Of a DNA stretch of 64,000 nt, positions 32,571 to 44,579 are shown piece after piece. The notes beneath the pieces were generated by a model that saw nothing but the letters and a program-made list of their open reading frames with translations, did not search any database and was not told where the DNA came from. This DNA comes from Phaseolus vulgaris. Lineage: Eukaryota > Streptophyta > Magnoliopsida > Fabales > Fabaceae. Position numbers and translations under genes: made by a program. The stretch is taken from the NCBI RefSeq assembly GCF_000499845.2, contig NC_023750.2, positions 244,824 through 308,823 on the forward strand, given 5' to 3'. Each line of letters opens with the position of its first letter. Position 1 is the stretch's first letter.

Positions 32571-34190
32571 TCATAAGAGTTTATAAATCTAATTTCACAT
32601 TTAATATGAGCGTAATTGAAATATTAAGTTATATAAAAAAATGTAATTTCGTATTTCTCATTTCAGATGTTACCTAGCAATACATTTGCAGCACGTAACT
32701 GTTGTTGAAGTTACTTTGTATTTATTGTTATGATTAAGTAAGGAATAGGACCATGTATATGTATATAGTACCAAAGTTTATGTTGTCAAATATGGTGGTG
32801 TAAAATTGAAATGATCAAGCATTTGTCATATATTGCAATGAGCAATGTCATAAAGGAACAAATACAATTTTAATTTTCTATTTTAGTCTCCTGTTCTTTT
32901 TAAAGAAATAAGTCCCCTTTAAAATAGAGATATTTAATTTTCTATTTTAAAAATATGTAATTTTGGTCCAATCTTATATTTCTTATATTTTAATTAATTA
33001 AATATTTTTATGGTAATTTAGTGAATATATTAATCTAAAATTCAATTGAAACAAAAATAAATAAAGACTTGTCTTTAAAGTTGATCATAATTTGGAGAAA
33101 CTAAATCGAGGTTTTGGTTGATATACTCTTTTAAAACTTGGTTTCAGATGCATTTTCATTTAACATATGTGAAAATATTGTACTTACACAAATTATAGGG
33201 TAGAGGGTTTTCACCTTCAACCTTTGTTTCACTCCTATTTGTCCTCTTTCATTTGTCAACTTCTTTTTTCAGTCACTCGTATTTCTTGTATTATCTCCCG
33301 GTCATTCGGTATGGGGTGCGGTACCTGCAGAAATTCTCCAAAACTTAAGTCAGTATATGTCTTTCCATGTAAGGTTTTCACTGATGAATCTTTCATTCTT
33401 CTGATTTATCGACCTTTCAATCTTTCGACATGGTCGGTTGAAATACCATTTGTAAAACTAAAATAAATAGACCTCACATATATTGAATGCTTAGGCAATA
33501 GAGTTTGTAAATTAATGATACCAGTAGAGACGTGAATTTAGTCTAATTCAAAGGGTTTGATCCTCAAGCATATGATGAGTGTAAAATTTATAGACCCAAA
33601 AATTTCAAATAAAACAAAAGTTATAGATTCATAATAATTTATTTTGATTTTTGGTCATTTACAATATAATATAATTTAAATTATTAATCATCACGAGCCA
33701 AAAGTATCAAAATTAAAAAAAAAATCTATAAAAAATATTAAAAAACAGAAAAAAAAAATTTAAAAAAAGATGAACTCATTATGTGATTAGAAAAGAGAAC
33801 CACTTATAGAATTCACCCTTATTCTTTTAAAAAAAGATTTTACATGTAAGTTATATTAATATATGACTTTAGATTGTTTAAAATTTTAAAATAAATAATA
33901 TTTATGTCTTGAAACAAAATATCTAAAATTTTAATAAATAGAGATAATTTACTTTATAATGATCAACCAAAAAATTATTCATTTCATAGGAAAAATAATA
34001 ATTTCAAAATTTAAAGATAAGTTTTAAAAAGTGTTTTTCTTAAAAAAAATCTCTATGCCAAATTTTACTATTATCACTATCCTATTATATTTGTAACTTT
34101 TATTATTTTATCTTATGAGATATTTAAAAAATAATTAAAAAGTTATTTTAAATTTTGTAAATGATAATTGATAGTTGAATAAAGAAAAAG
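32571..34190. other. AT-rich intergenic stretch
   Basis: No gene of support was seen. An open frame at 33,224-33,466 has no promoter or family signature. Bases 33,700-33,780 are A-rich. Confidence 0.35.
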
Positions 34191-34191
34191 A

Positions 34192-34419
34192 AAATGTGCT
34201 ACAGTCAAATTCAAGGATAATGTCTTGAATTTGTGCGAGTCGAGCTTGAATCATGTTGTCCGACAGGTCCACGTTTTGTATCATGGTATATCATTCGATG
34301 GTGAGTTTGACGTCAACAAAGATGCTCATGATACCTGGCTATTCGTCTTTGAAGATATCCCTGTTGTTGGAGTCAGGCCGAGCATTCACGTGGAAGATCT
34401 CGAAGATGAAGATAATTAA
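34192..34419 (+). pseudogene. Coding-like fragment of unknown origin
   Basis: An open frame without a proper ATG runs from about 34,192 to the stop before 34,420, in markedly more GC-rich DNA than its surroundings. It encodes an acidic C-terminus (VEDLEDEDN) after HGISFDGEFDVNKDAHDTW. The lack of a start and promoter suggests a transposed or retro-element-derived fragment. Family not recognised. Confidence 0.35.
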
Positions 34420-34589
34420 GTTTTAAGCTTTGACATCTTTTTTTTCTCCTTAGGGCTGGGATGTGGCTCCCCCCTTCTCTTTTAATGAATAGAATATGCT
34501 TTCTCTTAAAATATTTACTCTTTCAGTGTTGAGCGATTAGTTACTATTAACAAGTTATCGATCAAAATTTAATAAAACAAAATAATTAA

Positions 34590-34860
34590 ACATTTCCATC
34601 ATTTTCACCTCATGGAATTGACTGAAAAACAAAATAAAATTTGGAAGGGAGTATGGATAGAGATTATTTGGATGATTTGGAATCATAAAAACAAGATAGT
34701 ATTTAAGCATGGAAAGGTAGATACACAAGAAGTATTTTGTATGGTGCAACTTAATGCTTGAGCATGGATAACACATAAGATACCTAAAGCTAAATACTCT
34801 TATTCATATTGGGTACAATGCCCTAAAGTGTGTCTAAGAACATTGTGAACATGACATCAA
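34590..34860 (+). pseudogene. LINE ORF2 tail fragment
   Basis: Translation gives a W-rich stretch (IWMIWNHKNKIVFKHGKVD) followed by an in-frame stop and a YSYSYWVQCP segment. This matches the tail after the zinc-binding region of the plant LINE at 40,389-40,616 (EIWNHRNKVIFKNGCVD). Only this piece remains. Confidence 0.65.
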
Positions 34861-36521
34861 TGGTGTGATTCTTATGAGGGGAGTGTACCAAAATAAATAG
34901 GGAAATGAGATAATTATTTGGACTATAGTGTTGCTATAGTGTTAGTAATGTGTAAGTATTAACAAAGTGGATTGCAACATTTGAAAACTTGTCAAAAGTA
35001 GAGTTAACACAAAGTTCACAATGTCAACAAGGAACAAAAATTATTGAATGAGGAATCAACTAACATACTAGCAAAAGTGATAATGAGTACAATCCCTATT
35101 AGAAGCATGTTTAAACAACTTTTTGACTCAATCAATTTCTGCAATTATACTTTGCACGAGTATATGCAACAACTCTATATCACTTTTGGAAACTTCTGAC
35201 AAAATATTTTTGAAGTATGTTCTATCTAAGGGAGGCTTGTCAAAGTTTTAGACTAAAGGAGTTTCAATCCCAAACATACTTACAATATACCTCTTTTTTT
35301 TAATACAATAGCGGTTGGAAAACATTATGTTGCAATTGTAAAGGTACATTATGAATCTAGACTTTGTTTGAGTTCTTTTTACCTTGACTATAGTAAGCCA
35401 AGTGGTTGTCTCATAGGAGTTATGCCAAGTGGCTGGTGACATAGGACACGGTAAGAAAATCATGAATATAAATTAATTTTAGAGATAAAAAATAATTAGT
35501 TACTATATTGACTAAATTATATATTATTTTAGAGACGGAAAACATTATTAGTATCTAAAGTAATTTCTATTATTAATAAAATTTATAAACTAGTTTTTAA
35601 ATTGGTATCTAATTAATTATTAAGGTTTTAATTATCAAAATGAATATTCTAAACTAACATTTTAAATTACTAATAGGGAAGTTGATTGAAAATTTTGGAA
35701 GAGTATAAAAGGTTTAAAACAATTTTGGAAGAATAAAAACTTTGCAATAGAATTTTAAAGAATTGAAATATACTTTATATATATATATATATATATACTT
35801 TAAAAAATTTAGAAAAAAAGTTTGAAAAAACTAGAACCTCTTTTTCAACCCTTAAAAAAATATCCCCTAAAGGAGAGTAACAAAACATAAACCTTTCACT
35901 CAATTGTTGATATTGATAATAGATGAAAAAATGTTTATGTAACTAATTGTATTCAAGGAATATAATTTAATTACCGTATAAATCGGTTACTATAGATAAT
36001 ATCAATTATTAATCATATAATATATTACAACTTCAATTTTTTTTATTTATCTTTAATGTAATACAAATTATAACTAATCTATAAAATAATTATAATTTAC
36101 CTTTTATTGTGTTAATAATGATTATTCAGAAATGTGTAACTAGTCTAAATCAAATTCATATAAAGTTTTATATTTTATATAACACATTTTACTTTTTTAT
36201 TATTTTACCAACTTCAACTTCAGATACAAGATACTTTCTGGTTTCCAGTAAGAAAAATATTATATTTTAATATTTTGATGATGAGAAATAAACCAAAATA
36301 ATTTGTTCTAGTAAACAAAGATTAAGGAATTCATAAAATAATTGGAAATAATCACCCTATGATACCAAAAAAAGAGATCTACTAATGATAAAATGACAAA
36401 CTACTTTTGCAATAGTATGAAAAAGGAAACTGGTATTAAAAAATAGATTTTAAATTTAATTCAACCTTATAAAAGGTTTACAAATTTAAAGATGAACATT
36501 AATAGGTGTGAAAATAATTGG
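34861..36521. other. AT-rich intergenic stretch with repeat copy 2
   Basis: The portion 35,470-35,640 repeats the AT-rich element at 30,826: ataattagttactatattga against ataattaattgttatattaa, and aaattggtatctaatta. A short (AT)n run lies near 35,780-35,796. Near 36,440 is a trace of the dispersed repeat also found in introns at 22.4 kb and 59.1 kb. Confidence 0.45.
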
Positions 36522-37675
36522 CTATCCCACAGCCTTTAGAAATATGAGCAACTGAAGGAATATGTAAGAAGCTCCCCCAACTGTAGCATACTGCAACTTC
36601 TCTTTTCCTTCTGCTGATGGGAAGTCATTGTCCTTTGAACGATTAAATCCTCCAGCCAACCATCCCAGATTTTTGTAACCTCCATTATACAGTTTTGAAG
36701 CTGCTGTCATTGACCTGAATCACTCACCAAAACCAACAAATCAATATTCTCCTTCCATAATCAACTTCTTCTTCTTGCTTTGCTTGGTTTTGTAAATTGG
36801 AAAATGTCAGATTACACAACACAAACTAATATACAGCTTCAAATAGTCTCACAAAATTTAAGAGTTCAGATTTGATAATTTTATTGATTAGAGTGTTATG
36901 ACTTTATGAACTATGAAATCAGGTGTGACATATTTATAAGCTTGTACATCTTAATGTTGCATATGGAGAAAAGAAAAGAGAAAGATATATAGATTCCATC
37001 AGGAGGAAATTTAATTAGATCCACTTTCAGGTTACTTGACAAAAACTGAGATGATTACCATAAAAATCACCTGAATTTCTCATCAAGAACAGGAACAACT
37101 AAGTGCAAGAAATGAGCAGAAATATGTATGTTCATCCAAAATTCAATAATTTGATACAACTAAACAAGTATATTTTATAAAAGTAAAACTTTCTTCCACT
37201 ATGATTACCTCAATCCTTCTCCACATGCCACAAGAAGCTTGGTGTCCTTACCAGGAATGTGATTTTCCACTTGACTAAGGAACTCAGAATTCACAGTAGT
37301 GAGGTACTGGCCAGTCCACAAGCCAATATACCCAAAATGCACCCACTTCTTTAGTAAAGTTATAGGACTGTTATCCTTGTCTTCCACAAAGATTGGCACG
37401 TGTAAAGACCCTGCCACACGTGCCTTCTCTCTCTCCCATGTTGGCCTAACATCAAGGAGAATAAAGCCCTCTGAGTTTATGGCTGAGGAAGCATCTTTGG
37501 CCAATATAGGCCTCACTGTGCCAGACTCTATGAGCTGCCTTGCACTGCTGGTAGAAGATGTTGCATTGATCACTTCAAATCTTTGGGTTCTTGATGAGGT
37601 TCTCAAAGGGGTCTCTGATTGTGTTTTGAGCTTCAGAATTGAAGTTCTGAACACATGGTTCAATTGGGTTGCCAT
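36522..37675 (-). CDS. Rhodanese-like protein, STR10 type (chloroplast)
   Basis: A single-domain sulfurtransferase-like protein with a C-terminal membrane anchor, like Arabidopsis STR10 (At3g08920). Two exons on the minus strand (37675-37209 and 36714-36522) sum to 660 bp, or 219 residues, close to the family length. Residues 1 to about 45 are rich in S, T and R with few acids, as in a plastid transit peptide. The rhodanese domain spans about 55-185: FILLDVRPTWE with the conserved DVR, and an active loop ACGEGLRS with Cys151 present, so catalysis is possible. A hydrophobic segment (YIFLQLLIFLKAV) closes the protein. The intron is GT-AG. A tatatataaag box lies about 150 bp upstream on the minus strand. 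The natural sulfur acceptor is unknown. The gene looks intact. Confidence 0.93.
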
Positions 37676-38597
37676 ATTCCTATGTTTCTCTCCCTTTTCT
37701 GTTGCTGTGAAGGATCTGATTTCACTGGTTTGGGATGACAGAAGAAAAATCTGTTAATGACCATAACCATTGGTTGAGTCTGAGATTTTCCTATTGTCTT
37801 TTTGCTACAAAGTTTCTAATATATATAAAGAGAAAGAGTCAAAAATATCAAATGTTATCTCATAAGGATAAGATAAGAAAAAGGCATTTCATTGTACTGC
37901 AAAAAATACTTTATCAAACATTTTATTTTTTTTCTTCTGACAGACATTAATAGCTCTCAGAAAATTTTGCAAATATAAAAATTAAATTTCAATAATATTG
38001 AAAATTGGTTGGATAAGATGAAAACTGGACCTGACATTTTATGGAATTAGAACAAAACCAGAAATAAGGTATCCTTTTATAAATACCTTTAAATAGTAAA
38101 CGTTTTATATTAAATGTATCTTCTTTTTCTGCTATGAGTTCCTTTTTTCTAATTCAAAAGTTAATATCATTAGTGGTAATATAACTAATATTGGTTTAAT
38201 AAGTTTTTCCATGTAATGGAAATTGAACATTATTATTTTTCATTTCATTTCTCATTTAAACAATATATGAATGTATAGTATCTAATTATTATGTCAAGTC
38301 GTCGAATTAAATAAATATAGTTTTAACAAATTAAAAAAAAGTATACATTTGCGTATTCAATTTACTTCTTTATTATCTCCTAAGACATTCTTGTGCTTTA
38401 TTAACACAATTAACTTAGTTTTATACAATTCTTTTTTATTTCATTTAATTATAATCCATAATGCACAAGTAACTAAAGTGTAAATAGAGGGAATAAAATG
38501 TTTACTTTCCAACTTTTCTTCTTCTTTTCTTCTTCTTACATAATTTGTTATCTCTTATTATAAACAAAAATAATTATTTGATGTAATTATTAACACT
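37676..38597. other. STR10-like promoter and AT-rich intergenic DNA
   Basis: A minus-strand TATA-like word (CTTTATATATA at about 37,820-37,830) serves the rhodanese gene. From 37,900 to 38,597 only AT-rich DNA with a few cttctt runs near 38,520 was seen. Confidence 0.4.
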
Positions 38598-41120
38598 TTT
38601 TTAGGCAATTTGCGTTCTTAGAAGAGGATTCTTGAATAGTGTGTTAGTAGCTAATGAAACTTTTGAGAAAGTAAAGAGGAAAATTAAAGAATGTGTGGTG
38701 TTCAAGGTGAATTATGAAAAGGCTTAAGACACATGCTAGGAAGATTGGGATTTTGTGGAAAGTGGATTGAATGGATAAAAAATTGCTTAGAATCTTCTTC
38801 GATATTTGTTGGTAAATAAAAGTCCAACTACTGAGTTCAAACCAAAGAAGGGCTTAAGGAAGGGGACCCATTAGCACAATTTCTCTTCCTTATTGCGGTT
38901 GAAGGGCTTGTAGGGGTTGTCAGACAAGCGGAAGAGAAGATGTCAGTAGAGAGTATCGAGGTCGGGGAAGGGCGAGTAAATGTGAGTATGCTGCAATATG
39001 CAAACGACACCCTATTTTTTTGTAAAGCCACAACTCAAAGTGTTTTGACCTTAAAAGCATTTCTGAAGTGTTTTGAATTTTCTTTTGGTCTTAAGGTTAA
39101 CTATTCCAAGAGCAAGGTTGGTGGAGTGGGTGTGAACGTCAATCAGATGATGGTTTATGTTTCTATTCTTAACTGTGATATTATGAAAGCACATTTTAAT
39201 TATTTGGGGGTGACGGTACGAAGGAATCATAAGAGGTGTGTTTTTTGGGAAGGGGTGCTCAATAAGTTAAGGAGTAGGTTGAGCTCTTGGAAAGGGAAAT
39301 TCTTCTCTATGTGTTATTAGATTTGTGATTACATCTTTGCCGCTATTTTACATCTCCTTCTTTTGTATGCCGACTATTGTGATGAAGGAAGTGAAAAAGA
39401 TACAAAAGAGTTTTTTGTGGGATTGGGGCTTAGAGAATGGAAAAATTGCCTAGGTGACGTGGGACAAGGTTTGTGAGTCAAAAGATAAAGGTGGCTTAGT
39501 AGTTATTGATGTAAGAAAGTTTAACTTGGCTCTTTTGGGGAAATGGATTTGGAGACTTAAGTCTGAAAAGAGAAGTTTATGGAAGGATATCCTAGATTCT
39601 AAGTATGGTGGGTGGAGGGGCTTAAAGTCTCAAGTTCATAATTGTAGGGAGTCGATGTGGTGGAGGGACATATGGAAAGTTTGGAATCTAGAGGAGTGGG
39701 GTAATGGCTTTGATGACAAAGGTAGGTGGGAAGTAGGAGATGGAGAAGAAATTTGGTTCTGGGAGGATAAGTGGGTGGACAATGTTCCTTTAATGCAAAA
39801 ATTTCCTAGACTATTTTCGATCTCCTTAGATATTGGTCGCACTCTGTCACAAGTTGGGATTTGGAATAATAATAGATAGTTGTGGAAGTTGAGTTGGAGA
39901 AGGGCTTTTCTTGTGTGGGAATCTAGTCAGATTGAACTTCTATCACAAGTGTTGGATAACAAGAGGTTATTAAGAAAGGGTGGAGGTACAACCGATAAAT
40001 GACTTTGGAAGGATGTAGAATCTACAAACTTCTCTGTGAAAGCAATCTATAATATTCTTTTGGGGGAGGAGTCCGCAGGGTACGGAGACTTATTCGCAGA
40101 GTTCTGGAATCTAAAGATCTTACTCTCAACACAAATTATGGCTGGAAGGGTGTTTATCTAAAGCAATTGCCACTAAGGACAATCTTTTTAGGTGTGGTAT
40201 TTCTCCGATGTGTGACCGGTGTCCCTTCTGTGGTGTGGAAGAAGAGACCGTAAGTCATCTTCTTCTTTTTTTGTGTAGGGTCTCTCGGAGAGTTTGGGGA
40301 CTGTGTCTCGAGTGGTTGGAGATTTCTTCAGTATTACATTGGGATGCACAAATGCACTTTAAGATGTTTTAACCTATAGGTTTGAAACATGTTATTGCTA
40401 GTTGTTAGGGGGGTTTGGGTAGGTATTATAGGTGAAATTTGGAATCATAGGAATAAGGTGATTTTTAAGAATGGATGTGTTGATCTAGTTGAGTTTTTTA
40501 CTGTGGTACAAAGGAAGACTTGGTCTTGGATTACGGTAAAAGAAATATTGATTGATTTCTCTTACTCGGATTGGTGTTTGGAACCCCTTTATCGTATGAA
40601 ATATTTGAGAGATTGATGTTTAATGATTTATGTTTAACATTTTGTCTAGGTTTGGCAGTTGTGGTGTGTTTTGTGCAGATTTTCTTGGCTTTTGTTTCTT
40701 TCTAGCAGAGTTGGTTTGATTATTTTGGTCTTGGGTTACGGTAAACAAAAGATTGGTTGATTTTTCCTACTCGGATTAGTGTTTGGAATCTTTATGTTAT
40801 ATGAGATATTGGAGAAATTGATGTTTGGTTATTCTTGTTTAACGATTTGTCCAAATTTGGAAGACGTGGTGTGTTTTGTGTAAATTTTTTTTGGCTTCTA
40901 TATCCTCATCACAGGGTGACGCTTGGGCGTTTGGTTTACTTATGTTTGCAGACAAAAACTAAGTTTAGTTGTTGAACTTTTGTATCTTGTCTTGAGAATG
41001 TGCTCCTTTAAAGAGTTAATGTAATTGTATATTGATGTGCTCTTATATCTTGTTATTATATGTTAATGTAGTTAATGTGTTTCCTTATTTTATTTATTAT
41101 TTGTTATAAAAAAAAAACAA
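38598..41120 (+). mobile_element. 5'-truncated LINE with ORF2 remnants
   Basis: The sequence begins inside the reverse transcriptase domain and ends in an A run near 41,110, the pattern of a plant L1-type LINE truncated on insertion. In order it shows a GLKEGDPLAQFLFLI motif, then an LQYANDTLFFCK motif (YAND replaces the catalytic YADD), then GLKVNYSKSK. It continues with the KGGLVVIDVRKFNLALLGKW linker (39,454-39,879), a degraded zinc-binding region (about 40,010-40,380) and the WNHRNKVIFKNG tail (to 40,616). Several stops and frame changes are present. The loss of the first catalytic aspartate and the truncation make it inactive. About 500 bp of 3' untranslated tail follow before the A run. 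Confidence 0.88.
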
Positions 41121-42438
41121 CTTTTTTTAACTTTTATTCTTTCACTTCAATAATTTAGTAATAGCTTTTTATTTATCACCCATCTTATTATTCTATCAAT
41201 ATTATCTAAAAGTTCATTTGTATTTTTGAATTTTACTCCACTGTATATTAATAATTTCATTCCGAAAAGAATTTTAATGCCTTTAAATAGTTATAATTCC
41301 AAAAAATAATATTAATATAATCCACACAATTTTATGGCCACCAAAATCACGATAAAAAATTATTACCCATTATTTTACTAAATTACGTGTTACTGTTAAT
41401 CAACACATTTTGAAATGTTACCGTTAATATTAAGATTTAAAAAAGGTAGCATTTTGTCTAAATAGTGAAAAATTAGTAATTTAGTTTATGAATTAGATAG
41501 GATAATGTTTACTTTTATACAACTAAAAATTACAATAAAGTCGTATATTTAATATTAAATAAATCATATATAATAATTAAAATTTATGATAAACCTTTAA
41601 TTATATAAATTATATTTCAAATTTAAATTGTGGTGTAAATTTTCTTCTAAATATGGATAATTTAAAACAAGAACAAACTAAATGTAGAGATACACATTTT
41701 AGGACATTAATTTAGCATCGTTGAGAGAAAATTTGTTTGTCTAATTACAAAAGTATGCATGAAATACACATCCCAACAAAATAAATGAAAGGAAAGAAAA
41801 TAAAAATATATTATGAAGTGCTGGAAATTCCATTTTTAAATTTGTGGATTCTAATTTATAATGGAAGAGTAAATATATTGATAAAAAAAATATTAAATAA
41901 AAAAGTTTTTCAACTTTAAGTGTGTTTTCTATTATGATGAAAAGAAGAAAAAGCATTAATCATGAATACCAGAAAATTGTGTACTTTTTAAAAGTGAGAT
42001 ACCACATAATATTGAATTAAGTATTTACATAATTTGAAGGAGTTTCTATTGATTTGTTAGTTAATATGTAATGTATGTATCACCTTTGGAAGAAATCATG
42101 AATAGACAAATCAAAAGGAAAAATAGAACAAAATTTTATTGAAAATGAGCTGAAAATGTTAAAAAAAAATTGTTTACATAAATTTTCAATTGACACCAAC
42201 ACTTTATCAAATTATGCTCAAACTAATTACCTAAAAATTATCAATTAATACCTACTACAGCTAGTAATAGAAATAAACATTTCATACTACCTGTTCAATC
42301 TACCTTTAGCCATGTCAATTGTGTTGGTACAAAATCTTCTTATTATAAAAGTAGGAAGCAACACCTTCATTTCCACACCAATTTATTTATTGCTATGATT
42401 TTCAAATAAGATCAAATCTCCAAAATCAAATCTCCAAC
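41121..42438. other. AT-rich intergenic DNA and SURNod19 promoter
   Basis: Nothing coding is seen up to about 42,300. TATAAAA at 42,344-42,350 is a good TATA box about 90 bp upstream of the SURNod19 start, so the last 140 bases are that gene's promoter and leader. Confidence 0.5.
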
Positions 42439-44105
42439 ATGGCCAATCTATGTTCTTCTTCTCACGAGGTAAATATTTCTATTTTCTTTTCCGACTTAAT
42501 CTTCCTGTTTCTTTTAATTGTGCAAGTTAGATATCATTAATCTTTATGAATTTCAAAAACATAATTGATAACTAACGACGTAACATGTTTATTTATCTCC
42601 AGGTTGACATGAAATTTATCTCTAAAGCAATTCTTATTTCATTAGCAATAATGTTATTGCTGTCAAGAACTTCATATTCACTATTTCAATATTCTAAAGT
42701 TCATACAAAAAGAGCCACTTTTGTATCTGAAAGTTTTGAAATGGGATCTGGATCAATTGCAGCAAAAACATTTTTTAATATAGAGTTTCCTAAAGGCCAT
42801 GTTGGAGTTAAAAGTTTTGATTCTGAACTAGTTGATGAAGAAGGAAATCCAATTCCTTCGTTTGAAACTTACCTTCATCATTGGTTTGCAATAAAGTACA
42901 TACAAAATATTACTATGTCAGACGATCCTAAGCTTCGTCATCCTGATGATTTTTCTTTTAAAAGAAATGAAGGCATGTGCAATGGAAATATTCTTCCACA
43001 TTATTGGGGATTTGGAGTTGAATCACGAGGAACAACTTCAAACATTCCTGAACCTTTTGCAATAGAACAAGGTAATCCTACAAATGTTCCAGAGGGATAT
43101 GAAGAGAAATGGTTGCTCAACATCATGGCGATTGATACACGTGGTGCAGAAGATAAGAAAGGTTGCACTGAATGCAGATGTGATCTTATGAATCTTCCAA
43201 AGGACTTTTATAATGTCACCGTGGATGTGCATAACCAACCATTGACCACAGATTACAAAGGAGGACTCTTTTGTTGTCAAGATAACTTACAATGCAAACA
43301 AATAGATGGTTTTCAAGGTCCAAAAAGAAAGATTTCCTTGAGATATACAATTTCTTGGGTTGATTGGAACAAGCACCAAGTACCAGTTAAAGTTTACATA
43401 CTTGATTCCACTGACAGAATAACATCAAATGGTTCTGAAATAATTCATGATTGCCAGGTAATATATTATTGAAGATAGTAATTTGAAAAAATCAAATAAA
43501 TAGACTTTTGAATCTCAATTAGAGAGTGGATTAACAAAAGAAATCAATTATTTGTAGGCTGAGTATACCATTCCAGCAAATACAAATAGTAGTGGTGATT
43601 CTCCTCATGTCCAAAAGGCAAACATTCCAATGAATAAAGGAGGTTATCTCATTTATGCCACTGCTCATATGCATTCAGGTGTTGTGAATGCAACTTTATA
43701 TGCAGAGGTGATAAATCATGTTTTTTACCTTCAATTTATATATTTTGTATTATTAGTTAAATTATTTTATGAAACATTTTTGGCAATATTTTTTTATATA
43801 ATAAATGGTTTAATTTCATGTAGTAGGTTAAATTTTAATACATTTTGAACTCTAAAATTTATGTTTTTTTTGTCATTTAGAATGGACAAACCTTATGCAC
43901 TTCAACACCAATGTATGGATCAGGAAATGAGGCAGGAAATGAGAAAGATTATCTCATTGGAATGTCTATTTGTTATCCACAACCAGGTTCTATCAAGATT
44001 AATGATGGAGAAATTTTGACTCTAGAATCTAGATATGTAAATGAGTTTCGTACCGGAGCAATGGGACATTTCTACATTTATTTAGCAGAGAACCTGCCAC
44101 AATAA
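42439..44105 (+). CDS. Stress up-regulated Nod19 (SURNod19) protein
   Basis: A secreted or wall-associated protein of the SURNod19 family, named after a stress-induced legume nodulin; its biochemical role is unknown. Four exons: 42439-42468, 42603-43457, 43558-43707 and 43881-44105. They sum to 1,260 bp, or 419 residues. A hydrophobic run (AILISLAIMLLLS, residues 19-31) acts as signal peptide or anchor. The first exon adds ten residues (MANLCSSSHE), and the alternative start at residue 13 (MKFISKAIL) would also give a signal peptide. Cysteine clusters (CTECRCD and LFCCQDNLQC) indicate disulfide bonds, and several N-glycosylation sites (NIT, NVT, NGS, NAT) fit secretion. YLHHW (residues 100-104) and AHMH (331-334) are paired histidine motifs that recall type II copper monooxygenase folds (inference). 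Introns are GT-AG with no internal stops, so the gene looks intact. Confidence 0.93.
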
Positions 44106-44220
44106 TGATAAAAATGTAATTTAAAATTTAAAATCATTCATATTCCTTCATTGACTATGTAAATTTTTTGAGATAATTGATTCATGGCAAAAATATACAA
44201 ATTTATTTTTCTTTCACCTG

Positions 44221-44291
44221 ACTTGATGTGAAATTATTATTATTTATTTTAATTTGACCTAACTTGATGTGAAATTATTATTATTTATTTT
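44221..44291. repeat. Two tandem 41-bp copies after SURNod19
   Basis: The 30-base run starting acttgatgtgaaattattat occurs at 44,221 and again at 44,262, separated by aatttgacctaa. It lies in the 3' flank of the SURNod19 gene. Confidence 0.85.
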
Positions 44292-44579
44292 ATGCACCAT
44301 TAATTGATCCAGAAGAAGGAATTAAGCAAACAAATTATAATAGAGAAGGCCTTTAGTTTTTTTTTCTTTTTTTATCTTGTATTACAATGTTTAATTCGTG
44401 TATTATTCCTTTGTATTAACACATTGCCTAATCTTAACTCAGATGTTACCTACTCAAATTTGAATTCATGTATCTATTACTATATTGTGTATTTGTCCAT
44501 AACAACAGGTGAAACCCATATGAAAGATATCTACAGTAGATTTAAAACACATAGTCATCAAATAACTATAAAACACTTA

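Noticed and set aside
33224..33466. 80-codon open frame
   Set aside because: No promoter, no family signature and ordinary composition for intergenic DNA.
38580..41130. Target duplication around the LINE
   Set aside because: Short aactttttt-like words occur on both sides, but this is low-complexity DNA and no convincing match could be fixed.
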